A stretch of DNA of 64,000 nucleotides from Streptomyces specialis (lineage in GTDB: Bacteria; Actinomycetota; Actinomycetes; Streptomycetales; Streptomycetaceae), in contig NZ_LN929896.1 in NCBI RefSeq assembly GCF_001493375.1, positions 324,299-388,298 on the forward strand, read 5' to 3'. The position numbers and the translations under genes are program-made. Below, in pieces: positions 27,870 to 35,679 of this stretch. The first letter of the stretch is position 1; every line of letters starts with the position of its first letter. A model generated the notes under the pieces. That model saw nothing but the letters and a program-made list of their open reading frames with translations. It was not told the DNA's origin and ran no database searches.

Positions 27870-30152
27870 TCACCCCGATTTGGCGGGCGCCGCGCCGGAG
27901 CCCCCGCTCAGGACTGGAGCCGGGCCGCCCGCGTGACGTCGTAGACGCCGGGTACCCGCCGCATGGCCCTCATCAACCTCGGCAGCCCGGACGCGTCGGG
28001 CAGCCGCAGCGTGTACGTGTGCCGCACGCGGTGCTCGCGCGGCGGCTCGACCTCGGCCGCCAGCACCGCGGCGCCGTGCGCGGCCAGGGCCTCGGTCAGG
28101 TCGGCCAGCAGCTCCGGCCGGCCGAGGGCCTCGGCGTGCAGCGTGACGCGGCAGCCGACGGAGCCGGAGCGCCAGGTCACCGGCAGCGGACGCCGCCCCG
28201 CCGCGGTCATGTCGGCGGCGGCCGGACAGTCCCGCCGGTGCACGGTGACCGCGCCGCCGCGAACGGCGAAGCCGGAGGCCGCGTCGGGCGGCACGGGCGT
28301 ACAGCAGCGGGCCAGCCGCACGGGCGCGCCGGGCGCGCCCGCGACCACGGCCGCGGACTCCCCGCCCGGCGGGGCGGGCGGGGGCGGGTCGGGAGGCTGG
28401 GCGCGGCCGCATGCCCCCCCCTGATGCCGCCGCGGATGCGGATGCTGGAAGCACGCCGCGGTCCGAGACGCACGAGATCATAGCGGGCTGGCTGACTATG
28501 TAAGTGGGGACTAAAAGAAAGGAAATCACTCGATTGCTGAGGGCCACGTGAGCGTAGAGGAGGTTGTAAGTGACGGCGACCGCGTCGAGCCAGCGCCGGA
28601 TGGGGATGCGGGCGGCCGGGGTCGTGGCGTAGTCGAGCCACTCCGGGGAGGGCCCCCAACTGCCGTCGGACGCCAGGAGGAGCTGCACGGTGTCGCCGTC
28701 GTGCAGGACGGTCCGCAGCGTCGCCAGCCGTCCGTTGACCCGCACGCCGATGCAGGCGTGCGCGCCCTGGCCGTGCCGGGCGTAGGCGGCGTCCACGCAG
28801 GTCGCGCCGACCGGGAGCTGGAGCGGGCCCTCCTCGGCGGCGTCCACGAAGACGGTGATCTCACGGTCCCGGGCCAGCTCGTCGCGGAGCGCGCTCCAGA
28901 AGGTGTCGGGGTCGGGGGCCTGCCGCTGCCAGTCCAGCAGCCGGGACAGCCAGCCGGGGCGGGTGGGATCGCCGCGCTCGGCGTCGTCGCCGACCGGCTC
29001 GCCCTCCGCCGCGTGGTGCGGGTCGCCGAGCGCGATGACCCCGGTCTCCGCGACGCGGTGCATGGTGTGGGTGCGGACCAGGACCTCCGCGACCTGCCCG
29101 GCGTCGAGGGCGATCGCGGTGTGGAGCGATTGGTAGAGGTTGAACTTGGGGGCCGCGACGAAGTCCTTGAACTCCGAGACGACCGGGGTGAAGCAGGTGT
29201 GCAGCTCGCCGAGGACCGCGTAACAGTCGGCGTTCTCCCCGACCAGGATCAGCAGGCGGCCGTAGTCGTACGGGCCCAGCTCGCCGCGTTTGAGCCTGAC
29301 CCGGTGGACGGACAGCACGTGCCGCGGCCTGATCACGACCTCGGCGGCGATCCCGGCCTCGCGCAGGACGCCCCGCACGGCGTCCGCGACCTCCGCGAGG
29401 GGATCGGGCCGGTCGGCGTGCCGCCGGATCAACTCCCGGGCGGTGACGTGCTCCTCGGGCTGGAGGATGGCGAAGACCAGATCCTCCAGCTCGGTCTTCA
29501 CCGTCTGCACGCCCAGCCGCTCGGCCAGCGGGATCAGGACGTCCCCGGTGACGCGCGCGATCCGCGCCTGCTTCTCCGGGCGCATCACGCCGAGGGTGCG
29601 CATGTTGTGCAGGCGGTCCGCCAGTTTGATCGACATCACCCGCACATCGCTGCCGGTGGCCACGAGCATCTTGCGGAACGTCTCGGACTCGGCGGCGGCG
29701 CCGTACTCGACCTTCTCCAGCTTGGTGACGCCGTCCACCAGATGGCCGACCTCGTCGCCGAACTCCGCGCGGACCTGATCGAGGGTCACCTCGGTGTCCT
29801 CGACGGTGTCGTGCAGCAGGGAGGCCGTCAGTGTGGTGGTCTCCGCGCCCAGTTCGGCGAGAATCAGCGTCACGGCCAGCGGATGGGTGATGTACGGCTC
29901 GCCGCTCTTGCGGAACTGGCCGCGGTGCGCGGATTCGGCCAGCAGGTAGGCCCGGCGCAGGATGCCGAGGTCGGCGCGCGGATGGTGGCGGCGGTGCGCC
30001 TGGGCCAGATGCTCGATCGCGTCGGGCAGTCTGCCCCGCAGGGCGGTCCGCAGGACGGCGGCGCGGCCGAGCCGGCGGAGTCGCAGCATGTCCCCGCGGC
30101 CACCGCGGCGTGAACCGGCCGCCCCACTCGGTGTGGTCGCCTCTGCGCTCAT
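27870..30152 (-). CDS. rshA: RelA/SpoT homologue RshA, reading frame broken near residue 525
   Basis: 760 codons from ATG 30152 (GGGAGG 11 bases upstream), but only the first about 525 residues are genuine. The HD hydrolase domain is intact (HRGQFRKSGEPYITHPLAV, SLLHDTVEDTE with His114-Asp115). The synthetase-like domain (DYGRLLILVGENADCYAVLGELH, FKDFVAAPKFNLYQSLHT) is shorter and its catalytic segment is unusual. A TGS domain follows (ITVFVDAAEEGPLQLPVGATCVDAAY). After GPSPEWLDYATTPAARIPIRRWL the frame enters low-GC foreign-looking sequence and is then out of phase; the C-terminal zinc-finger and ACT domains are in another frame at 27908-28399. In Streptomyces this second RSH protein is called RshA. 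Confidence 0.82.
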   Translation of the reverse strand: MSAEATTPSGAAGSRRGGRGDMLRLRRLGRAAVLRTALRGRLPDAIEHLAQAHRRHHPRADLGILRRAYLLAESAHRGQFRKSGEPYITHPLAVTLILAELGAETTTLTASLLHDTVEDTEVTLDQVRAEFGDEVGHLVDGVTKLEKVEYGAAAESETFRKMLVATGSDVRVMSIKLADRLHNMRTLGVMRPEKQARIARVTGDVLIPLAERLGVQTVKTELEDLVFAILQPEEHVTARELIRRHADRPDPLAEVADAVRGVLREAGIAAEVVIRPRHVLSVHRVRLKRGELGPYDYGRLLILVGENADCYAVLGELHTCFTPVVSEFKDFVAAPKFNLYQSLHTAIALDAGQVAEVLVRTHTMHRVAETGVIALGDPHHAAEGEPVGDDAERGDPTRPGWLSRLLDWQRQAPDPDTFWSALRDELARDREITVFVDAAEEGPLQLPVGATCVDAAYARHGQGAHACIGVRVNGRLATLRTVLHDGDTVQLLLASDGSWGPSPEWLDYATTPAARIPIRRWLDAVAVTYNLLYAHVALSNRVISFLLVPTYIVSQPAMISCVSDRGVLPASASAAASGGGMRPRPASRPAPARPAGRGVRGRGRGRARRARAAGPLLYARAARRGLRLRRSRRRGHRAPAGLSGRRRHDRGGAASAAGDLALRLRRLPRHAARRGPRPAGAAGRPDRGPGRARRRGAGGRGRAAARAPRAAHVHAAAARRVRAAEVDEGHAAGTRRLRRHAGGPAPVLSGGSGAAPAKSG
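27908..28399 (-). pseudogene. rshA: RshA C-terminal zinc-finger/ACT part in the shifted frame
   Basis: In this frame the sequence reads VRLARCCTPVPPD (the Cys pair of the RSH zinc-finger domain), GFAVRGGAVTVHRRDCP and an ACT domain (VTLHAEALGRPELLADLTEALA to RRVPGVYDVTRAARLQS), which belongs at the end of RshA. It is separated from the N-terminal part by the disturbed segment at about 28400-28570. Confidence 0.8.
28400..28570. other. Foreign-looking segment that breaks rshA (suspected assembly artefact)
   Basis: Base composition falls sharply (28476-28565 is AT-rich), the RshA frame is lost and the translation (RVISFLLVPTYIVSQPAMIS) has no family similarity. On the minus strand ATCTCGT followed by a GTGCTTC-containing stretch loosely resembles the Illumina P7 end that follows an i7 index. 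The resemblance is weak, unlike that at 14.1 kb. Confidence 0.55.
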
Positions 30153-30352
30153 AGGGGTGCGCACCTCCCGCGGTGTCCGTGACCGGACCGCATCCCCGTG
30201 ATCCCGCGGCGGCGCCGGTGCTTGATGCTACCGAGCCCATCACGCCCCACTGACCACAGGCCGCCCCGATCGCGTGGGATCACCCATTCCAGTGACTTTG
30301 TGCCGCGAAACGTGGCCGAAATCCACAGGCGCCCCGGCCGGTATCGGCAGGG

Positions 30353-31240
30353 TCACGCGGAGGCGGCGGCGAGCCATCCGGGGTCGATCGTCCCCTCCGC
30401 GACGATGACCGCGGGACCCGTCATGGTGACCTCGCCGTCCGGGTGCTCGGTGATCACCAGCCGGCCGCCCGGCACGTCCACGGTGTAGGTGACGGCGTCC
30501 CCGCCGGCCGCCGGGTCCAGGCCGTCGCGGCGGGCGGCGGCGACCATGACGGCGCAGGCGCCGGTGCCGCAGGAGCGAGTCTCCCCCGAGCCGCGCTCGT
30601 GCACCCGCAGCGCGACGTGGCGCGGCCCACGGTCCACGACGAACTCGACGTTGGTGCCGCGCGGATAGGCGTCGGCCGGATGGACGGACGGCGCGTCGAG
30701 CAGCGGGCCCGCCTCGGCGAGGTCGGCGACGAACGCGACCGCGTGGGGGTTCCCCATGTCGACATGGCGCGCGGGCCAGACGCGGTCGCCCACGGTGACC
30801 GTGACGGAGGGGTCGGGCCCGGCGGGCAGGCGGGCCGCTCCCATGGCGACGGTGACGCCGCCGTCCTCCTCGAAACGGACCCGGCGCACCCCGGCCCGGG
30901 TGGCGACGGCCAGGTCCCCGGCCCCGGCGAGCCCGGCGCGGCGCAGATACCGCGCGAAGACCCGCACCCCGTTCCCGCACATCTCGGCGATGCTGCCGTC
31001 CGCGTTGCGGTAGTCCATGAACCACTCCGCCTCGCCGGCCCACTCCCCGGCGGCGGGCTCGGCGGCGGCGCGCACGACGCGCAGCAGCCCGTCACCCCCG
31101 CGGCCGGCCCGCCGGTCGCACAGCCGCGCCACGGCCGCGGCGCCCAGCGCGAGACGGCCGTCGAGGTCGGGGATGATCACGAAGTCGTTCTCCGTGCCGT
31201 GTCCCTTGAGGAACGGCACGGGCTGCTCTATGGTGCCCAC
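30353..31240 (-). CDS. dapF: Diaminopimelate epimerase
   Basis: 295 residues from GTG 31240. It interconverts LL- and meso-diaminopimelate; Streptomyces walls use the LL form, and the enzyme supplies meso-DAP for lysine. The two catalytic cysteines are visible: Cys88 in AEMCGNGVR and Cys224 in SCGTGACA, with the substrate segments GHGTENDFV and HVDMGNPHAVAF. It follows the membrane-protein gene by 29 bp and miaA before that, so the three may be one transcript. Confidence 0.96.
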   Translation of the reverse strand: MGTIEQPVPFLKGHGTENDFVIIPDLDGRLALGAAAVARLCDRRAGRGGDGLLRVVRAAAEPAAGEWAGEAEWFMDYRNADGSIAEMCGNGVRVFARYLRRAGLAGAGDLAVATRAGVRRVRFEEDGGVTVAMGAARLPAGPDPSVTVTVGDRVWPARHVDMGNPHAVAFVADLAEAGPLLDAPSVHPADAYPRGTNVEFVVDRGPRHVALRVHERGSGETRSCGTGACAVMVAAARRDGLDPAAGGDAVTYTVDVPGGRLVITEHPDGEVTMTGPAVIVAEGTIDPGWLAAASA

Positions 31241-31269
31241 CCGGCGATCGTAACGGATCGTGACGACAC

Positions 31270-31800
31270 TCAGCGGAGGGCGGCCACGCGGAGGACCGCG
31301 AGCACGGCGAGGAGCAGCACGCCGAGACCGTAGAGCGCGAGCAGCCGCCAGTCCGGGCGGCGGCCGGAGCCCCGGGGCGGGAGTCCCGGCCAGGTGTAAC
31401 CGGCGCGGCGGGCGGCCATCATGCCCCAGCCGGCGGCGCTGCAGCCGATGAGCAGGCCGAGCATGGCGACGACCGAGCCGGTCTCGTCGAAGGCGAAGGC
31501 GAGCGGGAAGGCGAACATCAGCGAGCCGACGAGGCTGAGGGCCACGATGGGCGCGAAGAGGGCCAGTCCGAGCCGCCGGGGAGGCCGCAGGTCGGCGTAG
31601 GACTCGTCGCCGCGGAAGTCGTCGATGATCTCGACCGCCTCGCCCGCCCCTTCGCCGAGCGGATCCGTGACGGGATCGGCGGGCAGGGCGCCCGCGAACA
31701 CGTCGGTCCGGACGGGGTCGGGTGCGCGCGGGTCGTCGCCGGGACGCCGGGGCGGAACGCCTTCCGTCGTGCCGTTGCTCTCGCGAGGGCCGGCCTCCAT
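31270..31800 (-). CDS. Conserved membrane protein of unknown function
   Basis: 176 residues from ATG 31800, nine bases after GGGAGGG (GTG 31806 is an alternative). A charged, disordered N-terminal half with Arg/Pro/Asp is followed by three hydrophobic segments (about 85-107 LFAPIVALSLVGSLMFAFPLAF-like, about 113-132 and about 152-172). No catalytic motif is seen. It lies between miaA and dapF in the same direction. Confidence 0.72.
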   Translation of the reverse strand: MEAGPRESNGTTEGVPPRRPGDDPRAPDPVRTDVFAGALPADPVTDPLGEGAGEAVEIIDDFRGDESYADLRPPRRLGLALFAPIVALSLVGSLMFAFPLAFAFDETGSVVAMLGLLIGCSAAGWGMMAARRAGYTWPGLPPRGSGRRPDWRLLALYGLGVLLLAVLAVLRVAALR

Positions 31801-31909
31801 CGCCACGCGCCCTCCCTGCTCAACGGTTTCAAAGCTGCGGCATTGCTCGATGATGGCACGTGATCCGGCCGCTCCCAGGTGCCTGGAGCGTCCCGATGCC
31901 ATCACGTGA

Positions 31910-32857
31910 TCAGGATGTGACCGCCCGTTCGAGCAGGTCCCACGCCCTCTCCGCGAGGTCTCCCGACGCCTCGCGCGACCCGTCCAGCCAGCGCACACGC
32001 GGGTCGCGGCGGAACCAGCTCTCCTGCCGCCGGGCGAATCGCCGGGTGGCCCTGACGGTCTCCTCGCGCGCCTCCGCCTCGGTGCGCTCACCGGCCAGCG
32101 CGGCCAGGACCTGCTGGTAGCCGAGGGCGCGGGAGGCGGTGAGGCCCTCGCGGAGCCCGGCCCGTTCCAGGGCGCGGACCTCGTCGACGAGGCCGGCGGC
32201 CCACATCCGGTCCACCCGGGCGGCGATCCGGGCGGCGAGTTCGGCGCGGTCCACGGCGACGCCGATCTGGAGGGTGCGGTAGACGTCGCGCTCGTCGGCG
32301 GGGCCCGGCAGGTTGGCGGTGAACGGCCGGCCGGTGATCTCGATGACCTCCAGGGCGCGGACGATCCGCCTGCCGTTGCCGGGGAGGATGGCCTCGGCGG
32401 CGGGCGGGTCGGCGGCGGCGAGCCGGGCGTGCAGGGCGCCGCTGCCGTGGCGGGCGAGGTCGGCCTCCAGCCGGGCCCTGACCTCCGGGTCGGTGCCGGG
32501 GAAGTCGAGCCGGTCGACGGCGGCCCGCACGTAGAGCCCGGAGCCGCCGACCAGGACGGGGACGCGGCCGGCGGCCAGCAGCCGCTCGACGCGGTCGCGG
32601 GCGAGCCGCTGGTACGCGGCGACGCTGGCCGTCTCGGTGACGTCCCAGATGTCGAGCAGGTGGTGGGGAACGCCGCCCCGCTCGGCCGGGGTGAGCTTGG
32701 CCGTGCCGATGTCCATGCCCCGGTAGAGCTGCATGGAGTCGGCGTTGATCACCTCGCCGCCCAGCCGGTGGGCGAGCGCGATCCCGAGGTCGGACTTCCC
32801 GGCCGCGGTCGGTCCCACCACGGCGACGACCTGGGGGGCGGAGGCGGCGCTGTTCAC
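31910..32857 (-). CDS. miaA: tRNA dimethylallyltransferase
   Basis: 315 residues from GTG 32857 (VNSAASAPQVV). It adds the isopentenyl group to A37 of tRNAs reading UNN codons, the step before MiaB. Motifs: P-loop GPTAAGKSDL, INADSMQLYRGMDIGTAK, HHLLDIWDV, the tRNA-binding GGSGLYVRA and the RRFARRQESWFRRD segment near the end. The family's other half, miaB, is 1.1 kb away on the same strand. Confidence 0.95.
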   Translation of the reverse strand: MNSAASAPQVVAVVGPTAAGKSDLGIALAHRLGGEVINADSMQLYRGMDIGTAKLTPAERGGVPHHLLDIWDVTETASVAAYQRLARDRVERLLAAGRVPVLVGGSGLYVRAAVDRLDFPGTDPEVRARLEADLARHGSGALHARLAAADPPAAEAILPGNGRRIVRALEVIEITGRPFTANLPGPADERDVYRTLQIGVAVDRAELAARIAARVDRMWAAGLVDEVRALERAGLREGLTASRALGYQQVLAALAGERTEAEAREETVRATRRFARRQESWFRRDPRVRWLDGSREASGDLAERAWDLLERAVTS

Positions 32858-32997
32858 GCGGGCAGTCTTCCAGATCCGGTCCTGCGCCCTCGAACGAGTG
32901 ACGTGACGCGGGACCCCGCGCGTCGTTTCTCGTTTAGAGGTTCCGCCCGTCGTTCGCGGGCGGGACATTACCGACACAAGTGATATCAGGAGTGGCT

Positions 32998-33201
32998 ATG
33001 GGCATTCTGGCCTGGTTGAAGAGTCGCGGGCAGGGCACCGAGCAGCCGTCCGGCGCGGCGGCCGGGGAGGCCGGGGCGGCGCCCGAGGAGGCGACGGCAG
33101 CCGAGGGCGCCGAGGCCACGGGGGGCGACGGCGTGGAGATTCCCAAGCAGACCGCGGCCGAGGCCGCCGACCGCGAGGCCGGGGAGGAGGCCCGCCAGTA
33201 G
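32998..33201 (+). CDS. Small acidic conserved hypothetical protein
   Basis: 67 residues from ATG 32998 with AGGAG six bases upstream. It begins MGILAWLKSRGQG and is otherwise rich in Ala, Glu and Gly, with a short motif VEIPKQTAAEAADREAGEEAR at its end. I recall similar small proteins between miaA and the dioxygenase-like gene in other Streptomyces. No function can be inferred; probably largely disordered. Confidence 0.7.
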   Translation: MGILAWLKSRGQGTEQPSGAAAGEAGAAPEEATAAEGAEATGGDGVEIPKQTAAEAADREAGEEARQ

Positions 33202-33257
33202 GACGCCGGGAGCCCTTCCCCGCCGGGCCCCGGGCAGGGCGGCCACGGAAGGCCGGG

Positions 33258-33965
33258 TCAGGACCAGGACGCCACGAAGTAGCCGACGCCGTACGGCGCC
33301 GCGTCGTACAGGAGCCGTCCGGCGAGCCCGGCCCCGTCGGCCGCCCCGGCCAGCACCTGCCAGCCCGAGCGTCCCGCGACCCGCAGCGTTTCCGCCAGCC
33401 CGGCGTCGAGCGCGGCGAGCGCGGCGGTGTTGGCCTCCCCCAGCGCCCGCGCGGCGGCGGCGTCGAACGCGGCGGCGCGCTCGTCGTGGTAGCCGGGAGC
33501 CTTGGGCGAACGGCAGGCGCTGCCGTCCCCCATCACCAGCAGGGCCAGCCGGTCCGGCCCGGCGGCCAGCTCCCGGCCGAGCGCGTCACAGCGCTCCGGC
33601 TCCAGCGACTCCGCGATGCCGATCCCCTCGACGGGGGCGTTGCGCCACCCGGTGCGCTCCAGCAGCCAGGCCCCCACGGTGAGCGACGGCGGCAGCCCGC
33701 GCCGGCCCGGCTCGCCCTTGCCGAGGCCGACCTCGACGTCCACGCCGAAGCCGCGCAGCGACCCGCGGGTGCCCGGCGGGAACGCGCCCCGGCCGTCCGG
33801 CTCGGCGCCGCCGACCACCAGCAGCCGGTCGGCGCGTGCGGCGGCGAGGACGGCGACGGCGTCGTAACAGGCGGTGCGGGCGTCGTCCAGCTCCGCCGAG
33901 GCGCCTCGGGCCACCTCGGGCACCAGCAGCGGCGGACAGGGGCACACGGCGGCGGCGACAAGCAT
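33258..33965 (-). CDS. Class III extradiol dioxygenase subunit B-like protein
   Basis: 235 residues from ATG 33965. It opens MLVAAAVCPCPPLLVPEVA and contains DRLLVVGGAEPD, LALLVMGDGSACRSPKAPGYHDERAAAFD and a C-terminal YFVASW, a pattern of the LigB-like fold. The usual metal-binding His residues are mostly absent (the N-terminal motif is CPCPP, not a His pair), so it may not be an active dioxygenase. It lies 23 bp after the miaB end in the same direction, a conserved neighbour pair in actinobacteria. Confidence 0.78.
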   Translation of the reverse strand: MLVAAAVCPCPPLLVPEVARGASAELDDARTACYDAVAVLAAARADRLLVVGGAEPDGRGAFPPGTRGSLRGFGVDVEVGLGKGEPGRRGLPPSLTVGAWLLERTGWRNAPVEGIGIAESLEPERCDALGRELAAGPDRLALLVMGDGSACRSPKAPGYHDERAAAFDAAAARALGEANTAALAALDAGLAETLRVAGRSGWQVLAGAADGAGLAGRLLYDAAPYGVGYFVASWS

Positions 33966-33988
33966 GGCCGCAGCCTAACCGCGCGGCC

Positions 33989-34198
33989 TCAGCAGACCGC
34001 GCATCCTCCGGCCGGCTCCGCCGCGGGCGCCGGGGCGCCGACCGCCGGCAGGCCGAGCATGACGCCTCGCGGACCGTCGGCCGGGGCCGCCTGGCGCCGC
34101 GCCCAGGCGTCACCGGCCCGGGTGCGGCGGATGTCCTGGACGGGGCCCTCCGCGAGCAGGTGGTGCGGGGCGGCGTAGGTGACGCGGACGGTCGACAC
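33989..34198 (-). pseudogene. miaB: Detached C-terminal (TRAM) fragment of MiaB
   Basis: The frame from 34198 reads STVRVTYAAPHHLLAEG, RRTRAGDAWARR and GVMLGLPAVGAP, which is the known C-terminal end of actinobacterial MiaB (compare the VTEAAPHHL and HRRTRAGDA elements of the mycobacterial protein as I recall it). It is cut off from the rest of miaB by about 110-120 bp of unrelated sequence, so the GTG at 34198 is not a true start. Confidence 0.82.
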
Positions 34199-34318
34199 CA
34201 GGCCCAGGGGCGGCGGGGTCCCCCACGGGCGGGGGGCCTTCTTGCGGCGCCTCTGCTGGGGTCGGCGAGTGTGCCACCGGGCGGCGGCCCGGGCGCTCTC
34301 ACGGGGCGGTCGCGACGG
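34199..34318. other. Insertion that splits miaB (suspected assembly artefact)
   Basis: MiaB is normal to about 34320 (HFTRPEGPAPRPG) and resumes at about 34195 (TVRVTYAAPHH). The sequence between has no coding meaning. On the minus strand it contains CACACTCGCCGACCCCAGCA, similar to the Nextera read-2 adaptor (CACATCTCCGAGCCCACGAG) allowing several differences. Bases just before the break look degraded toward G/C. Confidence 0.6.
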
Positions 34319-35618
34319 CGCCCGGGCGCGGAGCGGGGCCCTCGGGGCGGGTGAAGTGGACCAGCCGGTTGTCGGGGGCGCGGCCGGACAGCCGCCGGGT
34401 GGCGTCGTCCTTGCGTCCCTCGCCCTCGGCGACCAGCACCGGCAGGGTGCGGCCGACCTGCTTCTTGTTCTCCGCCCAGGAGATGTCCTCCTGGAGCGCG
34501 ACCAGCCGCTCGTACCGCGCCTGGACGGTCTCCTTGGGCACCTGTCCCGGCATGTCGGCGGCCGGGGTGCCCGGGCGCTTGGAGTACTGGAAGGTGAACG
34601 CCTGGGCGAAGCGGGCCTCGCGGACCACGTGCAGGGTCTCCTCGAAGTCCTCCTCGGTCTCGCCGGGGAAGCCCACGATGATGTCGGTGGTGATCGCGGC
34701 GTCCGGGATCGCGGCCCGCACCTTCTCGATGATCCCGAGGTAGCGGTCCTGCCGGTAGGAGCGGCGCATCGCGCGCAGCACGCGGGAGGAGCCGGACTGC
34801 AACGGCATGTGGAGCTGCGGCATCACGTTCGGCGTCGCGGCCATCGCCTCGATGACGTCGTCGGTGAAGTCGCGGGGGTGCGGCGAGGTGAAGCGGACGC
34901 GCTCCAGCCCCTCGACGCGGCCACAGGCCCGCAGCAGCTTGGAGAACGCCTGGCGGTCGCCGATGTCCGAGCCGTAGGCGTTGACGTTCTGGCCGAGCAG
35001 CGTGATCTCGCTGACGCCCTCGGCGACCAGCGCCTCGACCTCGGCGAGGATGTCGCCGGGGCGGCGGTCCTTCTCCTTGCCGCGCAGGGCCGGGACGATG
35101 CAGAAGGTGCAGGTGTTGTTGCAGCCCACGGAGATGGCGACCCACGCGGCGTAGGCGCTCTCGCGGCGGGTGGGCAGCGTGGAGGGGAACGCCTCCAGCG
35201 ACTCGGCGATCTCGACCTGCGCCTCGCGCTCGATCCTGGCGCGCTCCAGCAGCACCGGCAGGCTGCCCACGTTGTGGGTGCCGAAGACGACGTCCACCCA
35301 GGGCGCGCGGCGCACGATCGTGTCGCGGTCCTTCTGCGCGAGGCAGCCGCCGACGGCGATCTGCATCCCGGGGCGGGCGGCCTTCCTGGGGGCGAGCTGG
35401 CCGAGGTTGCCGTAGAGCCGGTTGTCCGCGTTCTCCCGGACGGCGCAGGTGTTGAAGACCACGACGTCCGCGCCGTCGGCGCCGGGATCCGCCGGGACAT
35501 ACCCGGCGCGCTCCAGCAGCCCGGCCATCCGTTCCGAGTCGTGGACGTTCATCTGACAGCCAAACGTCCTGACTTGGTAGGTGCGCGCGACTTCGGGCAT
35601 GCGAGGACTCGATCCCAT
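34299..35618 (-). CDS. miaB: tRNA-2-methylthio-N6-isopentenyladenosine synthase MiaB, lacking its C-terminus
   Basis: 439 codons from ATG 35618 (ATG 35600, MPEVARTYQ, is equally possible). A radical-SAM methylthiotransferase acting on i6A37 of tRNA. N-terminal UPF0004 domain: TFGCQMNVHDSERM, VVFNTCAVRENA, VGGCLAQKD with three cluster-binding Cys; radical-SAM motif GCNNTCTFCIVPALRGKE; then TSPHPRDF, QSGSSRVLRAMRR and IVGFPGETEEDFEE. The TRAM domain starts (LVAEGEGRKDDATRRLSGRAPDN) but is cut at 34299; the missing end is at 33989-34198. The break looks technical. Confidence 0.9.
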   Translation of the reverse strand: MGSSPRMPEVARTYQVRTFGCQMNVHDSERMAGLLERAGYVPADPGADGADVVVFNTCAVRENADNRLYGNLGQLAPRKAARPGMQIAVGGCLAQKDRDTIVRRAPWVDVVFGTHNVGSLPVLLERARIEREAQVEIAESLEAFPSTLPTRRESAYAAWVAISVGCNNTCTFCIVPALRGKEKDRRPGDILAEVEALVAEGVSEITLLGQNVNAYGSDIGDRQAFSKLLRACGRVEGLERVRFTSPHPRDFTDDVIEAMAATPNVMPQLHMPLQSGSSRVLRAMRRSYRQDRYLGIIEKVRAAIPDAAITTDIIVGFPGETEEDFEETLHVVREARFAQAFTFQYSKRPGTPAADMPGQVPKETVQARYERLVALQEDISWAENKKQVGRTLPVLVAEGEGRKDDATRRLSGRAPDNRLVHFTRPEGPAPRPGAVATAP

Positions 35619-35679
35619 CCGACTCGGTGACCAGTGAGGGCCGGTCCCCAAGTCTACGGTCCGCTGGTAGCTTGCCCGT

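Noticed and set aside
33989..34198. Independent 69-residue small protein
   Set aside because: Its sequence is the C-terminal end of MiaB.
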